Below, piece by piece: positions 49,529 to 58,501 of a stretch of 64,000 nucleotides of DNA. Each line of letters opens with the position of its first letter. Position 1 is the first letter of the stretch. The stretch is from DASRIA01 sp963724065 (GTDB lineage Bacteria; Actinomycetota; Thermoleophilia; Solirubrobacterales; JBBDJG01): NCBI GenBank assembly GCA_963724065.1, contig CAVRTB010000001.1, forward strand, positions 124,001 to 188,000, read 5' to 3'. The position numbers were made by a program, and so were the translations under genes. The notes under the pieces were generated by a model. The model searched no databases. It was not told the origin of the DNA and saw only the letters and a program-made list of their open reading frames with translations.

Positions 49529-50461
49529 TCAGCCATCCGCGCCGGGGTCTGCCGCACGCACGGTGACGTCCTCTGTGCGGGACGCGATCTCGATGCCGGC
49601 CGCGTCGAGCCGGTCCTTCACCGCACGGGTCAGCTCCGACTTCTTGGAGCGGGCCGTACGGACCGGAACCACGAACCGCGCTCGCAACTCCATCCAGTTG
49701 TCCGTCGCCTGCAGGAACACGCGCGGCTCGATCTCCTCGCGCGGCATCGGGTACTGGCGTGCCATCCGGTCGATCGCCTCGCGCGCGCCGGCGGACGCCG
49801 AGATCCGCACCACCTCCTCCAGCAGGATCTGCTCCGCCGCGCGCCAGTCACCGCGGTGGGGTATCGGCAGCATCAGCTCCTCCCAGATGTATTCGAACAC
49901 GGCGGAGAAGTTGTAGACCGGCAGCGTGAACGTGGCCTTGTTGGAGACCGTCACGATCCGGCCGGTGTACTGCCGCCCCCGCACCCACGATCCGGCCGAC
50001 CTCTCGTCGCGGGCGTCGTCACCGCTGGTCGCGCCGATCTCCATCATCTTGGTGCGCAGGGGCGTGATGTCGAGCACGTCGCCCTCCACGCCGCCCATCG
50101 AGATCCTGTCCCCGACGCGGAAGATCCGGCCCGACACGATGTTGAACCAGCCCGCCACCGCGCCGATGACCTCCTGCATCGCAAAGGCCACCCCCGCGGT
50201 TGCGAGGCCGATGACAAGCGCGCCGCGCCCGGCGAATGCCTGCCACGTGAGCGCGATCGCGACCACTGAAACGATGATCGTCAGGTTCCTGAGCGCCTTG
50301 CGACCGTGATAGGCGGTGAAGCGATCCTCGATCCGGCGCGCGATGATCGCCCGCCCGATCACGACGATCAGGAGGGCGGCGAACACGATCGCGGCGGTCG
50401 CGATCGCGCGGGTCCCCATCTGGCTGAGCGCGAGCGGCAGCACGCCCCGGGTTATACCCAT
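49529..50461 (-). CDS. Small-conductance mechanosensitive channel (MscS family)
   Basis: A 310-residue MscS-type channel releasing solutes on hypo-osmotic shock. Three membrane helices (about 18-37, 60-75, 82-105), the last being the pore-lining TM3 (LATAGVAFAMQEVIGAVAGWFNIVSGRIFRVGDRI). A beta domain (GGVEGDVLDITPLRTKMMEI) and an alpha-beta cytoplasmic domain follow. The loop with DDARDERSAGSWVRGRQYTGRIVTVSN is longer than in E. coli MscS. It diverges from the DUF2254 membrane protein with 58 bases between starts. Confidence 0.87.
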   Translation of the reverse strand: MGITRGVLPLALSQMGTRAIATAAIVFAALLIVVIGRAIIARRIEDRFTAYHGRKALRNLTIIVSVVAIALTWQAFAGRGALVIGLATAGVAFAMQEVIGAVAGWFNIVSGRIFRVGDRISMGGVEGDVLDITPLRTKMMEIGATSGDDARDERSAGSWVRGRQYTGRIVTVSNKATFTLPVYNFSAVFEYIWEELMLPIPHRGDWRAAEQILLEEVVRISASAGAREAIDRMARQYPMPREEIEPRVFLQATDNWMELRARFVVPVRTARSKKSELTRAVKDRLDAAGIEIASRTEDVTVRAADPGADG

Positions 50462-50519
50462 CCGCCGCTCCGCCCAGCCGCCGGCGCGTAAGCGTGCGTT
50501 ACGCTCGGGAGGGTTTCAC

Positions 50520-51827
50520 GTGAGCGGCTTGCGGCTATCGGTGTTTTGGGACGCGCTGCGCAGGAGCTTCTGGTTCCTGCCCGCGGTGGCCATGGTGGCC
50601 GGCGCGGTGCTCGGCTGGGCGATCGGCAGTCTCGACGACAACGTGACGCTGCGGCTGGGGGTCGTCTCGTTCAGCGACCCGGGAAACGCCCGCGAGCTGT
50701 TGCAGACGATCGCCACAGTGACCGTCACGGTGATCGGGATCAGCTTCTCGGTCACGGTCGTGACGCTGCAACTCGCCTCGCAGCAGCTCGGCCCGCGGGT
50801 GCTGCGCACGTTCCAGGCCGACGCCCTGAACAAGTTCGTGCTCTCGCTGTTCCTGGGCCTCTTCGTGTACTGCATCGTCGTCCTGACGACGCTCGACACG
50901 GGCTCGCGGGACTCGGCGCCGGAGTTGGCCGTGGCGCTCGCGATCGCGCTCTCGATCGTCGCCTTCGGGTCGTTCGTGGCGTTTATTCACAACATCGTCG
51001 AGTCCCTCCAGCCCTCGAGGCTGATCAGGCGCATCGCCACCGACGGGCAGCGCACGCTGACGCGGCCGTTCCCGTCCGGCATCGGTTCGGAGCCGCGCGA
51101 TCCCGCGGAGGCTGCCGCGGAGGTGGCGCGGCGATCGAGCACAGGCGTGCGGCACGTCGTGCACGCGCAGGGACCGGGCTTCCTGGTCACGATCGACGGC
51201 CGGCGCCTGGTGCAGACGGCGGCACAGGAGGACGCCGTCGTGTGTCAGAGCCTCGCGATCGGGGAGTTCGCCGTCACCGGGATGCCGCTCGCCGAGGTCT
51301 GGACAGCGCGCCCCGGGGCCGACGCCGCGACCGAGCGGCTGGCCGCGGCCTTCGGGCTCGAGAACGAGCGGACCCTGGTGCAGGATGCCCTCTTCCCGAT
51401 CCGCCAGCTCGCCGACGTCGGGCTACGGGCGCTCTCGCCCGGCCTGAACGACCCGACCACCGCCGAGAACGCGATGGGCACCCTCGCCGACCTGAGCGTC
51501 CGGTTCGCGCGCAGCCGGCGGCCTGCGGCGATCCGGGTCGATGATGATGGGACGCCGAGGTTCGTGGCGATCGTTCCCGACCTCGATGCCCTCGTCCGGC
51601 TCGGGTTCGACCAGGTGCGGGTGGCGGCGGCCGGCCATCCGGTCGTCGCGGCGCGGTTGATCGAGCTGCTGGGCGTGGTGGAGCATGCAGCAGCCGAGCA
51701 CGGACTGGACTGTGCGGAGGCGCGCCGCCAGGTGAGCCTCCTGCGCGAGGGAGTCGCCGGGGAGGTGCCTACGGCGAGCGACGAGCGGCTCGTCCGGGGC
51801 GGCACCGAGCCGGCTTCCGCGAAATAA
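50520..51827 (+). CDS. DUF2254 family membrane protein
   Basis: A 435-residue membrane protein starting at GTG 50520 with GGGAGGG six bases before. Four N-terminal helices (FWFLPAVAMVAGAVLGWAIG, IATVTVTVIGISFSVTVVTLQLASQQLGPRVL, KFVLSLFLGLFVYCIVVLTTL, ALAIALSIVAFGSFVAFIHNI) and a large cytoplasmic C-terminus (PFPSGIGSEP, GPGFLVTIDGRRLV, LADVGLRALSPGLNDPTTAENAMGTL) match DUF2254. Function is unknown. The divergent MscS gene suggests an envelope-stress context. Confidence 0.83.
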   Translation: MSGLRLSVFWDALRRSFWFLPAVAMVAGAVLGWAIGSLDDNVTLRLGVVSFSDPGNARELLQTIATVTVTVIGISFSVTVVTLQLASQQLGPRVLRTFQADALNKFVLSLFLGLFVYCIVVLTTLDTGSRDSAPELAVALAIALSIVAFGSFVAFIHNIVESLQPSRLIRRIATDGQRTLTRPFPSGIGSEPRDPAEAAAEVARRSSTGVRHVVHAQGPGFLVTIDGRRLVQTAAQEDAVVCQSLAIGEFAVTGMPLAEVWTARPGADAATERLAAAFGLENERTLVQDALFPIRQLADVGLRALSPGLNDPTTAENAMGTLADLSVRFARSRRPAAIRVDDDGTPRFVAIVPDLDALVRLGFDQVRVAAAGHPVVAARLIELLGVVEHAAAEHGLDCAEARRQVSLLREGVAGEVPTASDERLVRGGTEPASAK

Positions 51828-51920
51828 CAGCCTGCGCATCACTGTCGACCGTCTGCACCTCGCCCGAGGCTTGCGTGCTCGCCCGCCCCTGCAGCGCTGC
51901 ACCGACCCCGGTGACGTGAG

Positions 51921-52838
51921 CTATCGCGGCGCCCGGGCGGTCACGGCCCAGGTTGACGCCGGGGCGACGACGGCGCCACCGTCCGCCACGTAATCCGAGA
52001 GCGCAGCGCGCAGGTCGGCGGCGATCCTCGGCCTGATGTCGTCCACGCGCTCGCCCCACATGCGCAGCACCTCCGCCGCGGGTCCGAGCGCCATGTTGAA
52101 TGCGACCGCGTGATCGAGGTCGTTGCCGATCTTGTACGGCAGGTCCTGGCGAGCGAGGCGGATGTCCTCGTAGCCGGCGCTCTTCAGCACGTCCGTGACC
52201 GTGTCGGCATTCGCCATCGAGAACGGCCCGGGCCCACAGCGCGGCGCGTCGGACTCCTCCGGCTCCTCGAGGTACTCCGCGACGACCAGCTCAGCGCGGT
52301 GCATGAACTCGTTGTCGAGCTTGCGCCGCCACACCACCATGTTCAAGAGCCCACCTTGCGTAAGCGCCTCGCGCACGTTGCGAAGTGCAGCCACGGGATT
52401 CGCGAAGAACATCGTCCCCATCCGTGAGTACGCGTAGTCGAACATCTGGTCGAACTTCGTCACCTCGACGTCGCAGGTCGCGAAGCTGGCGTTAGTGAGC
52501 CCGGCCGCGGCGGCTTCCTCGATCGCCGTCTCGATCATCCGCTCCGCCACGTCGACGCCGTGTGCGTGGCCGGCGGCGCCGACGAGGCCCGCGAGCCGGA
52601 CCGTCGTGTCGCCGAGCCCGCAGCCGATGTCGAGCACGCGGTCGCCCTCGTGCGGCGGGTTGGCCGCGAGCGCGCTCTCCCCGTGATCGCGCAGTCCCTC
52701 GGCGACGATGTCGCGGTACTCGATCCAGGTGTCGAACAGCGGGCCGTTCCAGGCCTCGGTGGCCTCGACGTTGTCCTCGACTACGCGGATCGCGTCCCCC
52801 ACGATCACTGAGTCTAACTCGATCGCGGAGGCACCCAA
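51921..52838 (-). CDS. Class I SAM-dependent methyltransferase
   Basis: A 305-residue methyltransferase: WNGPLFDTWIEYRDIVAEGL, motif I VLDIGCGLGDTTVRLAGLVG, GVDVAERMIETAIEEA, FDQMFDYAYSRMGTMFFANP and NVREALTQGGLLNMVVWRRK. It resembles UbiE/SmtA-like small-molecule methyltransferases of actinobacteria. TTG 52838 is preferred because GGAGGG lies seven bases upstream; GTG 52808 and GTG 52907 are alternatives. It diverges from the O-methyltransferase at 52998 over 159 bases. Confidence 0.8.
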   Translation of the reverse strand: MGASAIELDSVIVGDAIRVVEDNVEATEAWNGPLFDTWIEYRDIVAEGLRDHGESALAANPPHEGDRVLDIGCGLGDTTVRLAGLVGAAGHAHGVDVAERMIETAIEEAAAAGLTNASFATCDVEVTKFDQMFDYAYSRMGTMFFANPVAALRNVREALTQGGLLNMVVWRRKLDNEFMHRAELVVAEYLEEPEESDAPRCGPGPFSMANADTVTDVLKSAGYEDIRLARQDLPYKIGNDLDHAVAFNMALGPAAEVLRMWGERVDDIRPRIAADLRAALSDYVADGGAVVAPASTWAVTARAPR

Positions 52839-52997
52839 TCGCTGACCCTCCGACGAAGGCCGGACCGATCGGACTTCGCACGAGGACCTATCATCCACGG
52901 CGCCCACCTCGAGATCGGCACACGCCTGAGAGTCACATTAGGGCGTGGCGCCGGCAGGGCGAGCTACCTACCGCACACGCAGAGGAGGGGAACCGGC

Positions 52998-54026
52998 ATG
53001 TCGCAAGCGCAACTCGATCCGTCTCACATCATGCAGGTCGGGATGGGGTTCTGGCCGTCGAAGACGGTGCTCTCAGCGGTAGAGCTGGAGCTGTTCACGC
53101 ATCTCGGCGCTGAGTCCATGACCGGTGAGGAGATCGGCGAGCGGCTTGGCCTCCACCCCCGCGCGATCGATGACTTTCTCGACACGCTCGTCGCGTTGCG
53201 ATTCCTGGAGCGGGACGGGGACGGGCCGAATGGGCGGTATCGCAACGCGGCTGACAGCGCGGCGTTTCTGGACAAGCGGCAACCCGCCTACATCGGCGGA
53301 ATCCTCGAGATGGCCAACGCGCGGCTGTATCGATTTTGGGGCGATCTCACCGAGGCCCTGCGCAGCGGCGAGCCGCAGAACGAGGTCAAGCACACCGGCA
53401 AGCCGATGTTCGACGAGCTCTACAGCGACCCCGCGAGGCTCGAGCAGTTCATGGGCGCGATGCAAGGCATCTCGGCCGGCAACTTCCACGCGCTGGCCGA
53501 GAAGTTCGACTTCTCCAAGCACAAGACATTGTGCGACGTCGGAGGTGCCACCGGACAGCTCTGCACGATCGTCGCGACTCACCACCCGCATCTTCAATGC
53601 ACGAGCTATGACCTGCCGGTCGTCGCGCCGATCGCCGAGAGGGCGATCGCCGCCGCCGGGCTGTCCGACCGCGTTACCGCCGCGTCGGGCGACTTCTTCG
53701 CGGATCCTCTTCCTAACGCGGACGTCATCACGATGGGCCTGATCCTGCACGACTGGAACCTCGATCGGAAGATGGAGCTGATCCGGTCGGCTTACGACGC
53801 ACTCCCGGAAGGAGGCGCGTTCGTCGTCATCGAGAACCTCATCGACGACGCTCGCCGCGAGAACGCGTTCGGTCTGATGATGTCGCTCAACATGCTGATC
53901 GAGTTCGGCGATGCCTTCGACTTCACCGGCAGCGACTTCGCCGGTTGGTGCCGGGAAGTGGGCTTTCGCGAGGTCGAGATCGTGCCGCTGACCGGTCCCG
54001 CGAGCGCCGGTATCGCCTACAAGTAG
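52998..54026 (+). CDS. O-methyltransferase with N-terminal dimerisation domain (CrtF/HIOMT-like)
   Basis: A 342-residue two-domain O-methyltransferase. The N-terminal winged-helix dimerisation domain (MQVGMGFWPSKTVLSAVELELFTHLG, MTGEEIGERLGLHPRAIDDFLDTLVALRFLER) is followed by the catalytic domain (LCDVGGATGQLCTIVATHHP, SYDLPVVAPIAER, MGLILHDWNLDRK with the catalytic His, IENLIDD). This matches polyketide/neurosporene-type O-methyltransferases. ATG 52998 follows AGAGGAGGGG. The substrate is a hydroxylated small molecule, not identifiable. Confidence 0.86.
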   Translation: MSQAQLDPSHIMQVGMGFWPSKTVLSAVELELFTHLGAESMTGEEIGERLGLHPRAIDDFLDTLVALRFLERDGDGPNGRYRNAADSAAFLDKRQPAYIGGILEMANARLYRFWGDLTEALRSGEPQNEVKHTGKPMFDELYSDPARLEQFMGAMQGISAGNFHALAEKFDFSKHKTLCDVGGATGQLCTIVATHHPHLQCTSYDLPVVAPIAERAIAAAGLSDRVTAASGDFFADPLPNADVITMGLILHDWNLDRKMELIRSAYDALPEGGAFVVIENLIDDARRENAFGLMMSLNMLIEFGDAFDFTGSDFAGWCREVGFREVEIVPLTGPASAGIAYK

Positions 54027-54038
54027 GGCGGGACGTCA

Positions 54039-55481
54039 TCAGGTGAGCTCGTTCAGCTCCCTCTCCATGTCGGCCTCGGAAGCCGGCTGGACGGTGATCG
54101 TCTCGGCGACCAGCGGCACGCGCGCGTCTGGCCCGAGCGCCAGGCGCGCAGCCGTCAGCTGCGCCATCCGCTCGCACGCCCGGCGCGCGAATCGGATCTG
54201 CTCGCGTCGGCCGAACAGGCGAAAGCCGAGGCGCATCAGGTGGTTCGCCGTGCGGGCGCGGCGGGAGACGACGTGGATCCGGAACTCGACCTCGCCGCTG
54301 TCGAGCCATTTCAACACCTGGTAGTCCATCTGACCCATCTCAACGTGCCCCTGGAGGGTCCGGTAGCTCCATCCCCACATTCGTACCCGCCGACCCCCCA
54401 GCTCGCGGACCTCGTCGATCACGTCGCCCACGCGCACCCCGACGTGGAATCGCAGGCCATGGAAGCGGAGCTCGAGCAGCATGTCGCGTTCCTCGAGTGG
54501 GCTATCGGGGTGATACACGGCGCGCACGATCGAGGGATCCGCAAACTCGTAGTTGCGCATGAGATCCTGCGCGACCTCCCAGCTGCCGCCGTTCACCGGC
54601 GCTCCGGGCGCCTCCGCGGGCAGGGGTTGGCAGTAGTCGTCGGTCAGCCAGCCGTCCTGGGTGGGAAAGCGCTCGGCGGCGCCCACTTCGAAGTTCGGCG
54701 TGAGCCGGTGCAGCTCCTCGAGCGCCTTACGCGCACGAAGATGACCCAACGGCTGCTCAGCACCCTCGCGCGGCGACTCTACGCGATAGGTGCGGAGGTG
54801 GAGGCCACCCGTGAGGCGTCCCCCGGACAGCTTCACAACACGCTCCAGAACGGAGGTCCACATGTAGAGCTGCACCTCCTTGGATATGCGCAGCCGGTCG
54901 TACATCAGATCCGACCAGCGATCCCCGCTGCGTGCCCACGACTCGATCTCGAACTCGAGCAACTCTTCGCGTGAGACCCTGAACTCGATCTGGCCGGCCT
55001 CCAGATGCTCATCGAGCGTCGCGAATCGAAAGGACGTCGGGGTGCGATCGACGACGCGCACGGGGCCGTCCCACGGACCGGGCATCCGCACCACGAACTC
55101 ATCGCCCATCCTCAGCGGTCCAGGTTCTCCATGCACCTTCTCGAAGCGCGCGAACCCACGCGGAGCGACCTGATTCAGATCCGACGTGAACCGCTCGAAC
55201 AACTCCTCCGGCGAGAGGTGCGCCTCCCTGATCCGGGCGCTGTAGATCCGATGGAACAGCGCGCCGTCGCCATCGGCAGGCCGCTGGATCTCGCGCTGGT
55301 CGACGGTCGCCGGGATCGGGGGCGGTGCGTCTTCGGTCGACGACCCGGTGACCTCCGTCTTGTGCAAGGGCGTCGTCCGCCACATGTAGCGCCATGATGC
55401 CAATGCCACACCGGCCGGCCAAGAGGCTGCCGTGGCAAGCAGGCGAGAGCGTCTGGGTCGGCGTGGCATGCAATGTTGCAT
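54039..55481 (-). CDS. Membrane-anchored protein with two DUF1990-like domains
   Basis: A 480-residue protein. ATG 55481 (or 55469) opens a short basic N-terminus and a weak membrane helix (LLATAASWPAGVALASW). Two related SRPBCC/DUF1990-type units follow. The first (about 80-225) has LSPEELFERFTSDLNQVAP, FVVRMPGPWDGPVRVVDRTPTSFRFATLDEHLEAGQIEFRV. The second (about 310-450) has FHGLRFHVGVRVGDVI, WGWSYRTLQGHVEMGQMDYQVLKWLDSGEVEFRIHVVSRRAR. Internal duplication is evident. Each probably binds a hydrophobic ligand; function unknown. The palindrome at 55468-55481 lies on its start codon. Confidence 0.75.
   Translation of the reverse strand: MQHCMPRRPRRSRLLATAASWPAGVALASWRYMWRTTPLHKTEVTGSSTEDAPPPIPATVDQREIQRPADGDGALFHRIYSARIREAHLSPEELFERFTSDLNQVAPRGFARFEKVHGEPGPLRMGDEFVVRMPGPWDGPVRVVDRTPTSFRFATLDEHLEAGQIEFRVSREELLEFEIESWARSGDRWSDLMYDRLRISKEVQLYMWTSVLERVVKLSGGRLTGGLHLRTYRVESPREGAEQPLGHLRARKALEELHRLTPNFEVGAAERFPTQDGWLTDDYCQPLPAEAPGAPVNGGSWEVAQDLMRNYEFADPSIVRAVYHPDSPLEERDMLLELRFHGLRFHVGVRVGDVIDEVRELGGRRVRMWGWSYRTLQGHVEMGQMDYQVLKWLDSGEVEFRIHVVSRRARTANHLMRLGFRLFGRREQIRFARRACERMAQLTAARLALGPDARVPLVAETITVQPASEADMERELNELT
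55468..55481. promoter_or_regulatory. 14-bp palindrome over the DUF1990 start region
   Basis: ATGCAA-TG-TTGCAT is a perfect 6+2+6 inverted repeat spanning the two candidate starts of the minus-strand gene and 31 bases before the divergent small gene at 55513. It is a plausible operator. Confidence 0.4.
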
Positions 55482-55512
55482 ACCCGACCCGCCCCGCGGG
55501 TACGCCCATGAC

Positions 55513-55725
55513 ATGCTGACCAAGGCCATGAGCAAAGTCGGACTTCGCGGCTGGACGATGCATGCGGCGTCGATGGGCTCGGTGGGACTCTGCATCGGCC
55601 TCTGGATCCGGGCGAAGACCGTGGATCAGGACGAGCGGGGCAACGCCGAGCGCAGGGCGCTGTTCGTAGGCCTGTGGGCCCCGACGCTCTGGCTGATCGG
55701 GGACTCGCTCGAGCGCCACGAGTGA
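55513..55725 (+). CDS. Small two-helix membrane protein
   Basis: A 70-residue protein with two hydrophobic segments (MHAASMGSVGLCIGLWI and LFVGLWAPTLWLIGDSL) separated by a charged stretch (AKTVDQDERGNAERRA). The second segment (RRALFVGLWAPTLWLIGDSLE) resembles a small conserved family in actinobacteria, function unknown. Starts at ATG 55513 (or ATG 55528). Its stop overlaps the next gene by GTGA. Diverges from the DUF1990 gene. Confidence 0.7.
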   Translation: MLTKAMSKVGLRGWTMHAASMGSVGLCIGLWIRAKTVDQDERGNAERRALFVGLWAPTLWLIGDSLERHE

Positions 55726-56324
55726 GATCCCGCTCCGGCGCGCGGCTCCTTTCCTTGTCCGAAGAGTCCGTGCTCGAGACAAGCGGGCCGGTTCGCTCGA
55801 TCCAACGCGCGGTCTTCTGCATCAGTTCAGCGGACCTTGCCAGCAGGTGGTCTCGCGACGGTCTCCGGTGCCTCGCGCGGCAATACTGGCGTGTGCTGCC
55901 CCAGCGCTCCCGTCGCATTCTGCGACTGCTGACTACCGATCGCGGCCCGCGATTGGTGCTGGGCCTGGCGCCACTGGTGCTGATTCGCTTCGAGCCGCCT
56001 CGCTACTCACTCGATCGTGACCACGGGGAGGTGAGTTGGCAGATCGGCTCCGGGCTCCTGGTGGCACCGGCCTCGGTCTCCGACCGAGGGTGCCTGCGCA
56101 TCGGGGTGCGCCGAGAGCAGAGCCTTCGCAGCCCTGACGACGCGCGGCTGCATCTCAGCGTTCAGGTCGAGGGTTATGCGCCGCGGCTGCGAGGCAGGGG
56201 CCGCTTCGCGCGGGCCGGCGCCTGGATCTATGCGCACACGCAGCTTCGGGTGCACGCGTGGCAGAGCCGAGCGTTCATGCAGTCGCTCGCGCGAGACGCG
56301 GACGGCCATGAGAATGTTTCGTGA
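55722..56324 (+). CDS. Hypothetical protein coupled to small membrane protein
   Basis: A 200-residue protein starting at GTG 55722, overlapping the previous stop (GTGA). No signal peptide is clear; one moderately hydrophobic stretch (PRLVLGLAPLVLIRF, about 83-97) may be a membrane or core strand. The second half (HGEVSWQIGSGLLVAPAS, LHLSVQVEGYAPRL, WIYAHTQLRVHAW) looks like a beta-rich domain, and conserved Trp/Gly spacing recalls lipid-binding folds such as DUF1990 next door. Not assigned to a family. Confidence 0.6.
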   Translation: MRSRSGARLLSLSEESVLETSGPVRSIQRAVFCISSADLASRWSRDGLRCLARQYWRVLPQRSRRILRLLTTDRGPRLVLGLAPLVLIRFEPPRYSLDRDHGEVSWQIGSGLLVAPASVSDRGCLRIGVRREQSLRSPDDARLHLSVQVEGYAPRLRGRGRFARAGAWIYAHTQLRVHAWQSRAFMQSLARDADGHENVS

Positions 56325-56346
56325 AAGTGTTAGCTTTTGCGTAAAT

Positions 56347-56436
56347 GGCCGGGCATTCGCCCGGTGGAGAGAGTGCAGGTTGGCGTAGTAGTAGGAGGGA
56401 GGTTCCTCCGCGTGGCCGAGCACATAACCCTGGAGG
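56347..56436 (+). promoter_or_regulatory. Conserved 5' leader RNA of the second cold-shock gene
   Basis: Hairpin CCGGGC-ATTC-GCCCGG (56349-56364), AGTGCAGGTTGGCG (56372-56385), CCTCCGCGT (56405-56413) and ribosome site GGAGG (56432-56436). Order, spacing and sequences match the leader at 38486-38575; only the loop and the linkers differ. See that entry for the masking model. Confidence 0.65.
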
Positions 56437-56443
56437 TACCGCA

Positions 56444-56647
56444 ATGCCAACCGGAACCGTGAAATGGTTCAACGACGACAAGGGCTTTGGCTTCATCACG
56501 CCCGACGACCAGAGCAAGGACCTGTTCGTGCACCACAGCGCGATCGACGGGAGTGGCTTCAAATCGTTGACCGAGGGCGCCAAGGTCTCCTATGACGCCG
56601 AGGCCGGGGACAAGGGCCCCAAGGCAGTCAACGTCAAGCCCCTCTAA
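56444..56647 (+). CDS. Cold-shock protein (CspA family), second copy
   Basis: A 67-residue cold-shock domain: MPTGTVKWFNDDKGFGFI (RNP1) and DLFVHHSAI (RNP2). It is highly similar to the protein at 38581-38784, differing mainly in the loop after RNP2 (DGSGFKSLTEGAKV). ATG 56444 follows GGAGG by seven bases. The shared leader suggests co-regulation with the first copy. Confidence 0.95.
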   Translation: MPTGTVKWFNDDKGFGFITPDDQSKDLFVHHSAIDGSGFKSLTEGAKVSYDAEAGDKGPKAVNVKPL

Positions 56648-56659
56648 GCAACCCTCGCA

Positions 56660-57487
56660 TCACTGCGCCGCGGTAGCGATTCGCCGCGCCGCCCAGCCGG
56701 CTAGTCGGGGCGAGACCCGCTTGATCGCATAGGCGATCCATGCCTCTGCGGCGATCGGCGCTACCGCGCGGTTGCGCTCCACCGCTTTGAGGATGTTCCG
56801 CGCCACCCGTTCCGGCCCGTAGTTGCGCTTCTTGTACAGGGCGACAAATCGCTCGCGCACCTGCGGGTCGGACGCGGTGCCGCGCGCGCGGGTGTTCGTC
56901 GTGATCGGCGTGTTGATGACCCCCGGGCAGATCGCGCTCACCCCGATGCCGTGGGGCCGGAGCTCCTCGCGCAGGGCTTCGCTCAATCCCAGCACGGCGA
57001 ACTTGGTGGTGGTGTAGGCGACGAGCGCCGGGCTCGCGTGGAAGCCGGCCATCGACGAGAGGTTCGCAACGTGGCCGCCCATTCCACGCTCGACCATCTT
57101 CGGCACGAAGAAGTGGCAGCCGTTGACGACGCCCATCACATTGATCGCCACGATCCAATCCCAGTCCTCGGGCTCGGTGTCCAGAAAGCCCGCCGCCAAG
57201 CCGACGCCCGCGTTGTTGACGAGCAGGTCCACGCCACCGGCCTGAGCGTGGACGCTCCCGGCGAAGTCGCGCATCTGATCGCGCTCGGCGACGTCGACGT
57301 GCCGGGCAAGCACGCTGCGACCGAGCGCGCGGGCGCTCGTCTCGACCTCGGCGAGTCCTGCGTCGTCTACGTCGCAGATCGCCAGGTCGGCTCCGCGGCG
57401 GGCCGCCAGCAGCGCGGTCTCACGGCCGATGCCGCTGCCCGCCCCGGTCACGAGGACCGTCCGTCCGTGCAGGTTGGAGGTGTCCAT
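56660..57487 (-). CDS. Short-chain dehydrogenase/reductase (SDR)
   Basis: A 275-residue classical SDR: VTGAGSGIGRETALLAARRG (NAD(P) site), CDVDDAG (Asp favouring NAD), NNAGVGLAAG, LSSMAG and catalytic YTTTK. It has a C-terminal extension (KAVERNRAVAPIAAEAWIAYAIKRVSPRLAGWAARRI) resembling the membrane-associating tail of some actinobacterial SDRs. Substrate unknown. It is separated by 66 bases from the VWA operon upstream on the same strand. Confidence 0.85.
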   Translation of the reverse strand: MDTSNLHGRTVLVTGAGSGIGRETALLAARRGADLAICDVDDAGLAEVETSARALGRSVLARHVDVAERDQMRDFAGSVHAQAGGVDLLVNNAGVGLAAGFLDTEPEDWDWIVAINVMGVVNGCHFFVPKMVERGMGGHVANLSSMAGFHASPALVAYTTTKFAVLGLSEALREELRPHGIGVSAICPGVINTPITTNTRARGTASDPQVRERFVALYKKRNYGPERVARNILKAVERNRAVAPIAAEAWIAYAIKRVSPRLAGWAARRIATAAQ

Positions 57488-57553
57488 CAGTCAGCCTTTC
57501 TGGATCGCGGTGTGAGCAGAGCGACCATCATGGTCAGTTCTCCGCGACCGCGT

Positions 57554-58501
57554 CTACGGCAGCCGGCCGCTCCAGCGCACCGACGCCGTCGCCGCGCCGA
57601 GCAACAGGATCGTGCCCATGATCGCGAAGCCGCTCGTGATCTCCCGCTTCTCCTTCTTGGTGCTGAGCTGGGACCCGAGCGCCTTGTAGATCTCCGAAAG
57701 CTCGCGCGAGTTCTCGGCGGTGAAGGCGCGACCGTCGGAGGTCTCCGCGATCCGCTCGAGCGTCTCGGGGTCGGGCGCCGCGGCCAGTGGAGGCCCGAAG
57801 CCGGGATTCGGGACGGTCGCCTCGCGCGTCCCGAGGCTGACCGTGAAGATCGGGATCTTCAGGCGGCGGGCCGCTCCGGCGACCTCGACCGGATCGCGGC
57901 CCGCCGTCGTCTTGCCGTCGGACAGCAGCACGACCGCCGCCGGGGCGCGCCTGCCGTTGCGCCGGTCCTGCTGGAGCGTGTCAACCGCGACCTGGAGCGC
58001 CTCGCCCGTGGCTGTCGCCCCGTCCGCGGCCTGCTGGTCGATCACCGCGCTCGCCAAGTCGTGCTCCGTGGTCGGCGCGTGCACCGCGTCGGGGGCGTCC
58101 GAGAAGGTCACGACGCCCACGCGCACGCGGGGTGGGACCTCTTTCAGGAACGTGCGCGCGGCGGCCTTTCCGGCGGTCAGGCGGTCCGGGTCGACGTCGG
58201 TCGCGAGCATCGAGCGCGAGTGGTCGGTAACGAGCATGATCGAGGCGCGCTCGAGCGGCACGGCCACCGTGCGCTGCGGCTTGGCGAGCGCCAGCGCGAG
58301 CGTGGTGAGCGCGGCAACCGCGAGCGCGGGGGGCAGGACCCTGCGCCACGCCGGAACGGTTCCCGCGGCAAGCTTGAGCGCCGGGATCGCGGTGAAGCGC
58401 ACCGCGTGCCGGCGCCTGCGCCGCGCGGCGAGGATCTGCGCGGCCACCGCGAGCGGGGCCAGCATGAGGGCGATCAGCAAAATCGGGTTCGCGAAGCTCA
58501 T
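57554..58501 (-). CDS. VWA-domain membrane protein (BatA/BatB-like), second copy
   Basis: A 315-residue inner-membrane protein with an N-terminal helix (ILLIALMLAPLAVAAQIL), a second helix (PALAVAALTTLALALA), a VWA domain (about 85-270) with MIDAS motif DHSRS and TATGEAL, and a C-terminal helix (GFAIMGTILLLGAATASV). It is a paralogue of the protein at 60438-61397, closely similar in order. The start overlaps the DUF58 gene stop (ATGA). Works with MoxR ATPase and DUF58 in the Bat-type stress or envelope-maturation system. Confidence 0.86.
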   Translation of the reverse strand: MSFANPILLIALMLAPLAVAAQILAARRRRRHAVRFTAIPALKLAAGTVPAWRRVLPPALAVAALTTLALALAKPQRTVAVPLERASIMLVTDHSRSMLATDVDPDRLTAGKAAARTFLKEVPPRVRVGVVTFSDAPDAVHAPTTEHDLASAVIDQQAADGATATGEALQVAVDTLQQDRRNGRRAPAAVVLLSDGKTTAGRDPVEVAGAARRLKIPIFTVSLGTREATVPNPGFGPPLAAAPDPETLERIAETSDGRAFTAENSRELSEIYKALGSQLSTKKEKREITSGFAIMGTILLLGAATASVRWSGRLP

